Under the pieces are notes generated by a model that was given only the letters and a program-made list of their open reading frames with translations, ran no database searches and was not told the origin of the DNA. Of a DNA stretch of 64,000 bases, positions 19,040 to 27,454 are shown one piece after another. The stretch covers positions 247,848 to 311,847 of the forward strand of contig CAJJAT010000014.1 of the NCBI GenBank assembly GCA_905182175.1. Direction: 5' to 3'. Every line of letters starts with the position of its first letter. The first letter of the stretch is position 1. The position numbers and the translations under genes are program-made. Origin of the DNA: Flavobacteriales bacterium UBA1494. Lineage in GTDB: Bacteria; Bacteroidota; Bacteroidia; Flavobacteriales_E; Vicingaceae.

Positions 19040-19660
19040 TTATTCGGCATTTTCTGCTAATGGTTCTTCAGTCTTTTTGGCTAAAGGATCTTTACCTTGA
19101 ATAGTTTGCACGTAAGCAACAATTTTCCATCTATCACTTTCCCGAATCAAACTAGAGTGCGGTCCCATCGCATTCAGACCATACATGATTGCATGATACA
19201 GATGACCCTCCTCTAACTCACTCATTGATCTGTCTCCTCTTCTATTAGGAGTTTTATCAGCATAGGAAGGTACTGCTCCGTAAATAGCATTTTTTATTGA
19301 CCCTTTTCCCAACCCTTTCTTACCGTGACAATGAGCACAAAATGAGGTATACAACTTCTGCCCTTCTTTAATTGTTTTTTCAGTTAACACCAAAGGATTA
19401 GACAATTGTTGTCCTGCCATTTCATAACCTTCATTTGTATTTGCATAAGGGTATGGCTTATATCCTCTAGGTATAGAACCTACAGGAGCCAATCTTGCGG
19501 TGGCAGAATCAGGAAATTCATAATCTACATACGTTTCTATCGCAGGAGAACGATACATGTCAGGCATGTACTCTAACCCTGGACTTTGAGGATCGTCACA
19601 AGCTACTAAGAACATTGTTCCTACTGCAGCCATAATTAGTGTATTGATAATTCGTTTCAT
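19040..19660 (-). CDS. actE: Alternative complex III monoheme cytochrome c lipoprotein ActE
   Basis: A 206-residue periplasmic c-type cytochrome subunit that receives electrons from ActA and passes them to the oxidase. The signal peptide ends in a lipobox (AAVGTMFLVACDD). One heme-binding motif is present (FCAHCHGKKGLGKG), with a likely axial methionine in the GLNAMGPHSSLI segment. The frame could begin at a TTG at 19675, but the ATG at 19660 (MKRIINTLIM) gives a normal signal peptide. It lies between actD and actF. Confidence 0.95.
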   Translation of the reverse strand: MKRIINTLIMAAVGTMFLVACDDPQSPGLEYMPDMYRSPAIETYVDYEFPDSATARLAPVGSIPRGYKPYPYANTNEGYEMAGQQLSNPLVLTEKTIKEGQKLYTSFCAHCHGKKGLGKGSIKNAIYGAVPSYADKTPNRRGDRSMSELEEGHLYHAIMYGLNAMGPHSSLIRESDRWKIVAYVQTIQGKDPLAKKTEEPLAENAE

Positions 19661-19689
19661 TCTGTTTTTATTCAAAATAATAAATCTGC

Positions 19690-20217
19690 TTACCTTTCTT
19701 CAATTAATATTGTTCCTGTCTTTTGCAACTCTACTGTTAACTCATCAACCGACATACCAAAATCCGATGGGTGAATTTCCATCACAAATCTATCATTTGT
19801 TGTTTCGGGATAAGGATTTCTTGCGGTGACACCCGGTAAAGTCCAATTTCTTATAAAATAAGTCAGCGCCATTCCGTGGGCTGCTAGCAATACCGTAAAT
19901 TCAAACGCAATAGGAACAAATGCGGGTAGATTTTGATAAAAGAAATTATTCGGCTTCCCACCAATATTCATTGGCCAATCTACGATCATGAAATAGTACA
20001 TTCCGGCTAACGCCAGCGTCAAGCCTACCAAACCAAACAAAAACGCACAAATAGCAAGCCTTGTTTGTTTGATCCCAATTACTGGGTCAATTCCATGAAT
20101 GGGAAATGGTGAAAAAACATCTCTGATGCTAACACCCTTTGCGACAAGATCTTTTGCTCCTGCTAACAGGGTCATATCATCATCGTACATTGCGTATATA
20201 GTTTTATCGTCCTTCAT
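19690..20217 (-). CDS. actD: Alternative complex III subunit ActD (DUF3341)
   Basis: A 175-residue protein of the DUF3341 family. The N-terminus (IYAMYDDDMTLLAGAKDLVA, then VFSPFPIHGID) is soluble and family-typical, followed by two membrane segments near residues 57-80 and 98-120, and a C-terminal tail (FVMEIHPSDFGMSVDELTVE). ActD is a structural subunit of the complex in the inner membrane. It sits between actC and actE. Confidence 0.96.
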   Translation of the reverse strand: MKDDKTIYAMYDDDMTLLAGAKDLVAKGVSIRDVFSPFPIHGIDPVIGIKQTRLAICAFLFGLVGLTLALAGMYYFMIVDWPMNIGGKPNNFFYQNLPAFVPIAFEFTVLLAAHGMALTYFIRNWTLPGVTARNPYPETTNDRFVMEIHPSDFGMSVDELTVELQKTGTILIEER

Positions 20218-20227
20218 CTTAAATTTT

Positions 20228-21613
20228 TTAATGCTCTTCAGTAGTTGGTTGGTTTTTGTACTGTTCTCCTGAAGATTTCAAGATTGTTTTCAATTCGTTT
20301 AACGGTAATACAGGGAAAAATCTTGCAAATAACAGAAACAGCACAAAAAATATTCCAATGGTTCCAATGAAGCAACCAATGTCTACAAACGTAGGATGGA
20401 ACATTGTCCAACTTGAAGGCAGGTAATCTCTGTGTAGTGAAGTCACAATAATAACAAAACGTTCAAACCACATACCGATGTTCACTATAATAGACATAAA
20501 GAAAGTAAAGCCAATGCTTGTCCTCAATTTCTTGAACCAAAAAACCTGAGGAGAAAGAACGTTACACGTCATCATTGCCCAATATGCCCACCAATAAGGT
20601 CCTGTTGCTCTGTTTATAAAAGCATAAGCCTCATATTCAACACCGGAATACCAGGAAATAAATAATTCAGTTAAGTATGCAACACCAACAATCGAACCTG
20701 TAACAATAATAACAATGTTCATGTACTCAATGTGTTTTATAGTAATATAATCCTCTAAGTTCATTACCTTTCTCATGATAATCAGCAAAGTAAGCACCAT
20801 TGCGAAACCTGAAAATACTGCACCAGATACAAAGTATGGAGGAAAAATTGTTGTATGCCATCCAGGTATTACGGAGGTAGCGAAATCCATAGATACAATC
20901 GAGTGAACAGAGAACACTAGGGGTGTAGCTAAACCGGCTAATACCAAAGATATTTCTTCAAATCTATTCCAAGCCTTCGCATTACCCGTCCATCCGAAAG
21001 CTAATAAAGTGTACACTTTTTTAGGAACTACTTGAGTTACTTTATCCCGAATGGTCGCAAAGTCGGGTATCAAACCAATGTACCAGAATACTAACGATAC
21101 AGAGAAATAAGTACTAATTGCAAATACATCCCATAACAATGGTGAATTAAAGTTTACCCAAAGAGGTCCAAACTGATTTGGAAGAGGAAAGACAAAATAA
21201 GCTAGCCAAATTCTACCCATGTGAATTCCAGGCCATACAGCCGCCATCATAACAGCAAAGATGGTCATTGCTTCTGCTGAACGGTTGATTGCCATTCTCC
21301 ACTTCTGCCTGAACAACAAAAGAACTGCAGATATTAGTGTTCCTGCGTGACCTATACCAACCCACCAAACGAAGTTAGTAATGTCCCATGCCCAACCTAC
21401 CGTTTTATTCAATCCCCAAGTTCCAATTCCCGTTCCGATTAAGTATAAGATACAACCAATACCCCACGCTGCCATAATTGAGGCAATGCCAATGGCTATC
21501 CACCATGATTTGTTGGCTTTTCCAACCACGGATGCCATCACATCTTCGGTAATGTTACCGTATGACTTCTCTCCTAATATTAATGGTTGTCTTATCGCTG
21601 CTTCTTGATGCAT
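20228..21613 (-). CDS. actC: Alternative complex III quinol-binding subunit ActC (NrfD family)
   Basis: A 461-residue polytopic protein of the polysulfide reductase NrfD family with about ten membrane segments. ActC carries a quinol site and passes electrons to the ActB iron-sulfur region. Typical pieces are NKTVGWAWDITNFVWWVGIG near residue 70, FGPLWVNFNSPLLWDVFAI, and SVHSIVSMDFATSVIPGWHT. It directly follows actB with an 11-base gap. Confidence 0.96.
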   Translation of the reverse strand: MHQEAAIRQPLILGEKSYGNITEDVMASVVGKANKSWWIAIGIASIMAAWGIGCILYLIGTGIGTWGLNKTVGWAWDITNFVWWVGIGHAGTLISAVLLLFRQKWRMAINRSAEAMTIFAVMMAAVWPGIHMGRIWLAYFVFPLPNQFGPLWVNFNSPLLWDVFAISTYFSVSLVFWYIGLIPDFATIRDKVTQVVPKKVYTLLAFGWTGNAKAWNRFEEISLVLAGLATPLVFSVHSIVSMDFATSVIPGWHTTIFPPYFVSGAVFSGFAMVLTLLIIMRKVMNLEDYITIKHIEYMNIVIIVTGSIVGVAYLTELFISWYSGVEYEAYAFINRATGPYWWAYWAMMTCNVLSPQVFWFKKLRTSIGFTFFMSIIVNIGMWFERFVIIVTSLHRDYLPSSWTMFHPTFVDIGCFIGTIGIFFVLFLLFARFFPVLPLNELKTILKSSGEQYKNQPTTEEH

Positions 21614-21624
21614 TCTGTCTTATT

Positions 21625-24600
21625 TTAAGCAATATTTGGTTCTACGTTTCTTACCTTAGTTTGGTAATAAACGTTTGATTGTGTTCCAACTTCTTCAATT
21701 ACTCTGTACGCTCTAGTACTTTGAGAAGCTGCTAATACTCTGCTTGTTTTATCATTATAATCACCGAAAGTAATTGCATTAGTAGGACAAGCTGAAGAAC
21801 AAGCTGTTTCAATGTCTCCATCCATTACAGGTCTTGATTCTTTCTTTGCATCTAATTTCCCAGTCTGAATTTTCTGGATACAAAGGCTGCACTTCTCCAT
21901 TACTCCTCTTGCTCTAACGGTAACGTCAGGGTTCAATACCATTCTACCCAAATCATCTTGAGATGGATTAAGGTCAGCGAATTTATCGTAGCCCATGTAG
22001 TTAAACCAATTGAAACGTCTTACCTTGTAAGGACAGTTATTCGCACAATACCTTGTACCAATACACCGATTATAAGTCATTTGATTTATTCCTTCATTAC
22101 TATGAGTAGTTGCCGCAACCGGACAAACAGTTTCACATGGTGCATGATTGCAATGCTGACACATCATCGGCTGATGAACTACCTGAGGGTTGTCCTCCGG
22201 CTGCTCCATTTCGCCATAACTTCTGGTTTCTAATGAATCTGGAGTTGAACTAAAATATCTATCAACCCGAATCCAATGCATTTCTCTGGAACGACGCACT
22301 TCGTCTTTTCCAACTACCGGTACGTTGTTTTCTGAGTTACATGATGTAACACAGGATCCACAGCCAATACATGAATTAAGGTCAATGCTCATTCCCCAAT
22401 GATGACCAGCTGTAGCAACAGGATGAGCAGCCCATAAATCAACATCATTAATGTTCATTGGACCCTCATGGGTAGCCAACATGTGAGCCGGATTATAGTT
22501 ATCCTTAACTCCTTTTTGAAACACATCTAACGTTGTTTCGCGAACAATAGAAGTTCTTCCCATCACCGTTTGATGCGTCTGAGTAGTTGCAATCTGATAT
22601 TTCCCACCTGCTGCTTCCATAGAAACATCAGTTGAATAATTTTTCATGCCTTTCATTGCTGAATAAGCATTAAAACCAATCACTTCATTGCTTTTCCCTA
22701 TTACTTGACCATATCCTACGGCAACTGAAACAGTTCCCGGAGCTTGACCAGGCTGACCTACTACCGGGACGTTTTCATATACCACACCGTTAACGGTAAT
22801 GTTGATGGTGTCTGCATCTTTTTGCTCACCGTATTCAGTAGCAAATCCCTTTGCTCTAGCCTCAACCGGGTTCATAGCAATATAGTTATCCCAAGTAATT
22901 TTAGAAACGGGATCAGGTAATTCTTGCAACCAAGGATTGTGAGATTGATTCCCACTTCCTATCCCCACCTTAGAATAAAATTCAATTTCTAACTCTGATG
23001 ATTTTATTTTTGCGATGGCCGATACTCCTGAAGCAGAGTTATCGGTAAATGTAGCATTCCTAGATTCCGTGGTATTAAGACTAAAAAAACCGTCCTCTAG
23101 CGTTGTATTCCAAAAATCTTCAAACAGTAAAGACTGTGATTGCATTGGAAAAGTAACTGCACTCCAAGTAGCTTTAATATAATCGTAATAATTCCCATCT
23201 AATCCCATCCAATACATCAGACAATCTTGCAATTGCTTCGTATCAAAAAGCGGACTAATTGACGGTTGAGTTAATGAATAATGTCCTGCAACGGCATTTT
23301 CATCATTCCAAGACTCTAGATAATGAGCGGCGGCTCCAACCATTTTAGCCTCGACTGAAGTTTCATTTGGTCTAGTTGCAAATACAATAGATGTTTTTGC
23401 TTTGCTCATGGCTCCTTTGAAGTCCATGTCTGCCGGCAGGTTATAAACAGGATTTGCTCCGTCGATGATTAACACATCTACAGAACCACCTTTTAATTCT
23501 TTTACTAAACCTGCAACATCTGCATCCATTCCCTGTCTTTGAAACGATGGCTTATCGATGTTGATCGTTTTACCATAATTCCCTAGCATTTGATTAATAG
23601 CAACTACTACATTCTGAATATTTTTATCGTTTGAACCACATAAAACAATAGACTCTCCTTTGTTTGACAACAAATGCTCCGCAGCCATTTTTACTTTTGG
23701 TGCAGCTCCAGATTTATTCCCATTTAAATAATTGTAAATAGCAACAACTGTTTTTCCATATTCAGATGGCTTCATCGGCATTCTAACATCTGCGTTAGTT
23801 CCGCTCAACGATAGCGAAGCTTCAAATTGAAAATGCTTAGACATCCAACCATTCTCTGGCTTTCTACCTTTAGCGTATTGTGACGTGAGTTCAAGCGAAG
23901 ATGGGAAACTATTCATAAAGTCAGCACCAATGCTGACAATTGATTTTGCTTTCGACAAGTCATACGTTGGAAGTGCGGCAACACCAAAGCTTTCTTTGTT
24001 CGCTTCTAACATTCCGCTTGCAGAAACAGCATCGTAAGAAACGTGCTTAATATCTGCAGAAGGATTTGCTGCTACAAATTCACTCACCAGTTTCTTAGTA
24101 GAAGGACTAGTGATGGTATTTGTCAAAATTCTAACCTTCCCCCCAGCTACTATGGCATTAGAAAGTCTTTTCTTGATCGTTCTATTAAATTTAGACCAAG
24201 AAGTTGACTCTCCTCCCATTTGAGGAGCTCTGTATCTTTTCTCATCATATAATGAGAGTACAGATGAATTTACTCTTGCGTTAATCGCCCCATTTGTAAG
24301 AGGAGACTTTTTATTACCTTCTATTTTAATTGGACGACCTTCCCTCGTCTTTACAACGATATCACAGTAATCGAAACCATCAAAATAGTTTGTTGCAAAA
24401 TAATTTGCAACTCCAGGATTCGTCTTATCTCCTTTAACCACGTAAGGTATGACTTTGTTAACAGGGGCCTCACAGGCGGCTAAAGAAGCTGCCGTTACTC
24501 CGAAACCAAGATACTTCAAAAAATCTCTTCTAGATGTATCTGAACTCTCAAGCACCTCTTTATCACCTAAGAAATCTTCTGCGGGCAGGTATTCGTTAAA

Positions 24601-24681
24601 CTCTTCTGATTTTACCTTTTGGAAAGACGGCGAGTTATTTAACTCTTCTAATCCTTTCCAATATTTTTTATTATTTGACAT
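21625..24681 (-). CDS. actB: Alternative complex III subunit ActB, molybdopterin-like/iron-sulfur protein
   Basis: A 1018-residue fusion of a molybdopterin oxidoreductase-like domain (about residues 80-730, thought not to bind molybdenum in this complex) and an iron-sulfur domain (about 740-980). A variant twin-arginine signal lies unusually deep, at residues 50-70 (SRRDFLKYLGFGVTAASLAA). Cysteine clusters include LNSCIGCGSCVTSCNSENN, MMCQHCNHAPCETVCPV, RCIGTRYCANNCPYKVRRF and EKCSLCIQKIQTGK with ACSSACPTNAITFGD, enough for three [4Fe-4S] and one [3Fe-4S] centre. It lies between actA and actC. Confidence 0.96.
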   Translation of the reverse strand: MSNNKKYWKGLEELNNSPSFQKVKSEEFNEYLPAEDFLGDKEVLESSDTSRRDFLKYLGFGVTAASLAACEAPVNKVIPYVVKGDKTNPGVANYFATNYFDGFDYCDIVVKTREGRPIKIEGNKKSPLTNGAINARVNSSVLSLYDEKRYRAPQMGGESTSWSKFNRTIKKRLSNAIVAGGKVRILTNTITSPSTKKLVSEFVAANPSADIKHVSYDAVSASGMLEANKESFGVAALPTYDLSKAKSIVSIGADFMNSFPSSLELTSQYAKGRKPENGWMSKHFQFEASLSLSGTNADVRMPMKPSEYGKTVVAIYNYLNGNKSGAAPKVKMAAEHLLSNKGESIVLCGSNDKNIQNVVVAINQMLGNYGKTINIDKPSFQRQGMDADVAGLVKELKGGSVDVLIIDGANPVYNLPADMDFKGAMSKAKTSIVFATRPNETSVEAKMVGAAAHYLESWNDENAVAGHYSLTQPSISPLFDTKQLQDCLMYWMGLDGNYYDYIKATWSAVTFPMQSQSLLFEDFWNTTLEDGFFSLNTTESRNATFTDNSASGVSAIAKIKSSELEIEFYSKVGIGSGNQSHNPWLQELPDPVSKITWDNYIAMNPVEARAKGFATEYGEQKDADTINITVNGVVYENVPVVGQPGQAPGTVSVAVGYGQVIGKSNEVIGFNAYSAMKGMKNYSTDVSMEAAGGKYQIATTQTHQTVMGRTSIVRETTLDVFQKGVKDNYNPAHMLATHEGPMNINDVDLWAAHPVATAGHHWGMSIDLNSCIGCGSCVTSCNSENNVPVVGKDEVRRSREMHWIRVDRYFSSTPDSLETRSYGEMEQPEDNPQVVHQPMMCQHCNHAPCETVCPVAATTHSNEGINQMTYNRCIGTRYCANNCPYKVRRFNWFNYMGYDKFADLNPSQDDLGRMVLNPDVTVRARGVMEKCSLCIQKIQTGKLDAKKESRPVMDGDIETACSSACPTNAITFGDYNDKTSRVLAASQSTRAYRVIEEVGTQSNVYYQTKVRNVEPNIA

Positions 24682-24708
24682 AAGCTTTATACTGCTTCTT
24701 GTTAAATC

Positions 24709-25974
24709 TTAATAATGACACTTTGAACACTCAATACCTCCCAATTCAGATACGGTGATTGTACCGTCTTCTAAATATTGTTTCTTCAACTCATCAGGAA
24801 GTCTATCGTGAATCTCATCATAATAGCCATTATCGGCCATTTGAACCTTAGTTTCTCTGTGACAGTTGATACACCATCCCATTGTTAATTCAGCATACTG
24901 CTTTCCTACAGTATACGTTTCAACAGGACCGTGACACTTCTCACAGGCAATTTTCCCAATAGCGACATGCTGGGAGTGATTGAAGTAAACGTGATCAGGT
25001 AAATTATGCACCTTCACCCATTTAATTGGAGTTTGATTTGGTCCGTAGGTTTTAGTAACCGGATCAAAATCCAACGCCGCGTATATTTTACCAATCTCTT
25101 CTTTTCCATATTCAGGGCCCTCTTGAATATATGTGTGACAGTTCATGCACAAATTTGGGGAAGGAATCCCTGCAGATTTAGAATAAGAAGCACTCGTGTG
25201 GCAATAATTACAATCAATTCCATTTGTTCCAGCGTGAAGCTTGTGCGAAAACATAATTGGTTGCTCTGGCTCATATCCTTGAAAAACACCTACACCGAAA
25301 GCCGAGTCCCATCCGCCTTTCGCAAATAGTGCCAAACATACAATGCCCATCACTGCAAAAATTGTTTTATTTTGAGAAACTGTTAAGGCGAGCGCTTGTG
25401 TTAAGGTAGTTTCTTCAGGCATCTCATCTCCAGAATCTCTGGCATTTGCGGCAGTAAAAATATATTGAACCTTTCTAAGAAGAATAATTAAGATTAAGAA
25501 CAATACTATAATACCTGCGATCGCATATCCTGACAATCCAGAATCTTCCGCGATCACATCTTCCGTTCCGCCGACTACTGCAGCAGCTACGGTCGGAGCT
25601 TTTTCAGCATACACTTTTAGATAATCTAGAATAGCATCAATTTGAATGTTCGTTACAGGCTGAGCCGGCATAATCACCTTATTATACTGCTCATAAACTG
25701 CAATAGCTTGCGCATCACCAGTCGCAATTAATGCACTAGAATTCTTTATCCATTTATACAACCACTCTTTTTCGTATTTGTCGTAAACTCCAGCTAATCC
25801 CGGACCAACTAGTTGATTTGCACCCGGACTATGGCATGAGGCACAATAGCTTTTGAATAATTTTTCTCCGTCTTCTTGAGCCTGAAGCGATGTTGTTGAA
25901 ACACTAAATGCCAACAAAAAAGAAAACAGAGCTAAGAAATAACTGGTTGGTTTTTTCAATGATATTCCGTTCAT
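24709..25974 (-). CDS. actA: Alternative complex III multiheme cytochrome c ActA
   Basis: A 421-residue membrane-anchored cytochrome c. Six CxxCH motifs are present: CASCH in an N-terminal monoheme domain (residues about 30-120), then CNYCH, CMNCH, CEKCH, CINCH and CSKCH in a C-terminal pentaheme domain. Between them lies a membrane segment (GYAIAGIIVLFLILIILLRK). A signal peptide is at the N-terminus. The N-terminal domain looks like a class I cytochrome c (GPGLAGVYDKYEKEWLYKWI). It is first gene of the operon, with a -7 box and a stem-loop in its leader. Confidence 0.95.
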   Translation of the reverse strand: MNGISLKKPTSYFLALFSFLLAFSVSTTSLQAQEDGEKLFKSYCASCHSPGANQLVGPGLAGVYDKYEKEWLYKWIKNSSALIATGDAQAIAVYEQYNKVIMPAQPVTNIQIDAILDYLKVYAEKAPTVAAAVVGGTEDVIAEDSGLSGYAIAGIIVLFLILIILLRKVQYIFTAANARDSGDEMPEETTLTQALALTVSQNKTIFAVMGIVCLALFAKGGWDSAFGVGVFQGYEPEQPIMFSHKLHAGTNGIDCNYCHTSASYSKSAGIPSPNLCMNCHTYIQEGPEYGKEEIGKIYAALDFDPVTKTYGPNQTPIKWVKVHNLPDHVYFNHSQHVAIGKIACEKCHGPVETYTVGKQYAELTMGWCINCHRETKVQMADNGYYDEIHDRLPDELKKQYLEDGTITVSELGGIECSKCHY

Positions 25975-26010
25975 ATTTAACTTATTGGTTTTTTACCTTT
26001 TAAACCGTTG

Positions 26011-26031
26011 CGATAAAACTGCTTTTTATCG
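26011..26031 (-). promoter_or_regulatory. Stem-loop in the leader of the act-cox operon
   Basis: CGATAAAA and TTTTATCG form a perfect 8-bp inverted repeat around a 5-base loop. It lies between the -7 box at 26036-26043 and the actA start, close to the expected transcription start, so it could be an operator or a 5'-UTR hairpin. No T-run follows in the minus direction. Confidence 0.5.
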
Positions 26032-26035
26032 GATG

Positions 26036-26043
26036 CAAATTTA
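26036..26043 (-). promoter_or_regulatory. -7 promoter box TAAATTTG of the act-cox operon
   Basis: On the minus strand this reads TAAATTTG, an exact match to TAnnTTTG. It lies 62 bases upstream of the actA ATG. No good -33 TTTG is seen at the usual distance. Confidence 0.5.
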
Positions 26044-26171
26044 ACCACAAGTCTCATTGTTGTCCTATCATTCCAGTTAAAATTCAGGCAATAATTGCTA
26101 ATTTAGAACCATTCTAAATTAATCCTAATCTTTGTTAAATTGCCGAACATACTACTTCATATGAACTTCGT

Positions 26172-26179
26172 TATCTTTG
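26172..26179 (+). promoter_or_regulatory. -7 promoter box TATCTTTG
   Basis: Matches TAnnTTTG 18 bases upstream of the ATG at 26197 of the SPOR-domain gene, giving a leader of about 11 bases. It supports that ATG over longer readings of the frame. Confidence 0.5.
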
Positions 26180-26196
26180 TTAAAAAACAGACATCA

Positions 26197-26661
26197 ATGA
26201 AGCTTATCAGCACCACCACACTCCTTCTGTCATTCATATTTAGCCATGGACAAGATAGCATTCCAGTAGAATTTTCTCCAACTATGACACCTACGATTTC
26301 AATAGACTCTTTCCAGCAGGTGACGAATGATTCAACAAAAATAATTTTGGGCTTAGTAGAAAATAAAGACGGAAAAATTAACCTGTTAATAGAAGACTAT
26401 TTAGCTAACAAGACATTTACCGGGTACCGGATACAAATCTTCTCAAGTTCTAATAACAAGTGGGACGCTGTTCAAGTAAAGTCAGACTTTATACGATCGT
26501 TTCCAACCGTAAAAACCTACTTAGTTTACCAAACACCAAATTTTAAGGTTCACGTTGGAGACTATTTGGACAGACTTAAAGCACATCATGTGTTAAACGA
26601 GGTTAAAGTTCAATTTCCATCTGCATTTTTAGTGAAAGGAGAAGTTGACCCAAAGCAATAA
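26197..26661 (+). CDS. SPOR domain-containing secreted protein
   Basis: A 154-residue protein with a signal peptide (KLISTTTLLLSFIFSHGQ) and a C-terminal SPOR-like domain (TGYRIQIFSSSNNKWDAVQ, then YLVYQTPNFKVHVGDYLDRL and FPSAFLVKG). SPOR domains bind denuded peptidoglycan glycan strands, often at division sites. The middle linker ILGLVENKDGKINLLIEDYL is short. The frame extends upstream to a TTG at 26140, but the signal peptide and a -7 box favour ATG 26197. It is divergent from the act operon and convergent with tadA, stops being 3 bases apart. Confidence 0.88.
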   Translation: MKLISTTTLLLSFIFSHGQDSIPVEFSPTMTPTISIDSFQQVTNDSTKIILGLVENKDGKINLLIEDYLANKTFTGYRIQIFSSSNNKWDAVQVKSDFIRSFPTVKTYLVYQTPNFKVHVGDYLDRLKAHHVLNEVKVQFPSAFLVKGEVDPKQ

Positions 26662-26663
26662 TA

Positions 26664-27113
26664 CTACTTCCTTTTCTCCTCAAAAAACAACTGTAACAAA
26701 TCTCTACAATCCTCTTCCATTACACCTCCTAAAAGTTCTGTCTTAGGATGAAACAGAGTGGTTTTATCTATGGTTCGTTGACGAGGCTCTTGGTCTCTTG
26801 CTCCATAAACCACTCTTTTCAGCTGTGTCCAATAGGAAGCACCTGCACACATAACACAAGGCTCAAGTGTAACATATAAAGTACATTCTTTTAAATATTT
26901 TCCTCCTAAAAAGTCAGCAGCCGCGGTAAAAGCTTGCATTTCTGCGTGAGCAGTAACGTCATTTAACGTTTCAGTCAAGTTATGTGCTCTAGCAATAATC
27001 TTAAAATCATGAACAACAACCGCTCCAATTGGAATCTCATCTTTATCAAAAGCAAAATTTGCCTCATTTAAAGCTTGCGTCATAAAGTATTGATCGTCGA
27101 AAGGCTGAATCAT
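26664..27113 (-). CDS. tadA: tRNA-specific adenosine deaminase TadA
   Basis: Deaminates the wobble adenosine of tRNA-Arg to inosine. The 149-residue protein carries the zinc-site motif AHAEMQAF and PCVMCAGASYWTQL, with the substrate-loop residues DEIPIGAVVVHDFKII. Length and motif spacing are normal. It is a single leftward gene whose upstream region is the purine-rich repeat stretch at 27147-27270. Confidence 0.95.
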   Translation of the reverse strand: MIQPFDDQYFMTQALNEANFAFDKDEIPIGAVVVHDFKIIARAHNLTETLNDVTAHAEMQAFTAAADFLGGKYLKECTLYVTLEPCVMCAGASYWTQLKRVVYGARDQEPRQRTIDKTTLFHPKTELLGGVMEEDCRDLLQLFFEEKRK

Positions 27114-27146
27114 CGCAAAGAATGTAGAGTTGTTGATTGAAAAATA

Positions 27147-27270
27147 TCGAAGGTAAAATTAGAAAAGGATTAAGGACAAAAGATAAAAGAGAAGATAAAA
27201 ATTAGAAAAAGATGAAAGACAAAGGAAGAAGGATAAAAGAAGAAGAATTACGGCTGAAGAAGAAGAAACA
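27147..27270 (+). repeat. Degenerate purine-only repeat tract
   Basis: About 120 bases upstream of tadA are almost purely A and G on the plus strand, built from degenerate units such as GATAAAAGA, GATGAAAGA and GACAAAAGA. No ORF of note runs through it. Similar low-complexity purine tracts occur between genes in other flavobacteria as I recall; function unknown. Confidence 0.6.
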
Positions 27271-27383
27271 ATCACATTTTCCAAATCACTCTCTTCATGC
27301 TTTACTCGGGAAATGTATAACATAAATGACTAACGTTGAGTTTTTAACAAAACATAGGTTCCTCAATAAACCATATTCGTGCA

Positions 27384-27422
27384 CCATTCTCAATCACACA
27401 TTCCACATTCTCAATTCGTAAT
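27384..27422 (+). repeat. Short direct repeats CATTCTCAAT
   Basis: CATTCTCAAT occurs twice within 40 bases, with CACATTC units between, in the gap before aspS. Together with the purine tract this fills most of the 341-base gap between tadA and aspS; otherwise only a -7-like box is seen. Confidence 0.4.
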
Positions 27423-27431
27423 TGGTTTTGT

Positions 27432-27439
27432 TAATTTCG
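27432..27439 (+). promoter_or_regulatory. -7-like promoter box TAATTTCG
   Basis: One mismatch (C for T) to TAnnTTTG, 16 bases upstream of the aspS ATG. The spacing is like that of the other boxes in this window, so it is a plausible promoter of the aspS operon. Confidence 0.35.
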
Positions 27440-27454
27440 CATAAAATTTAGAGC

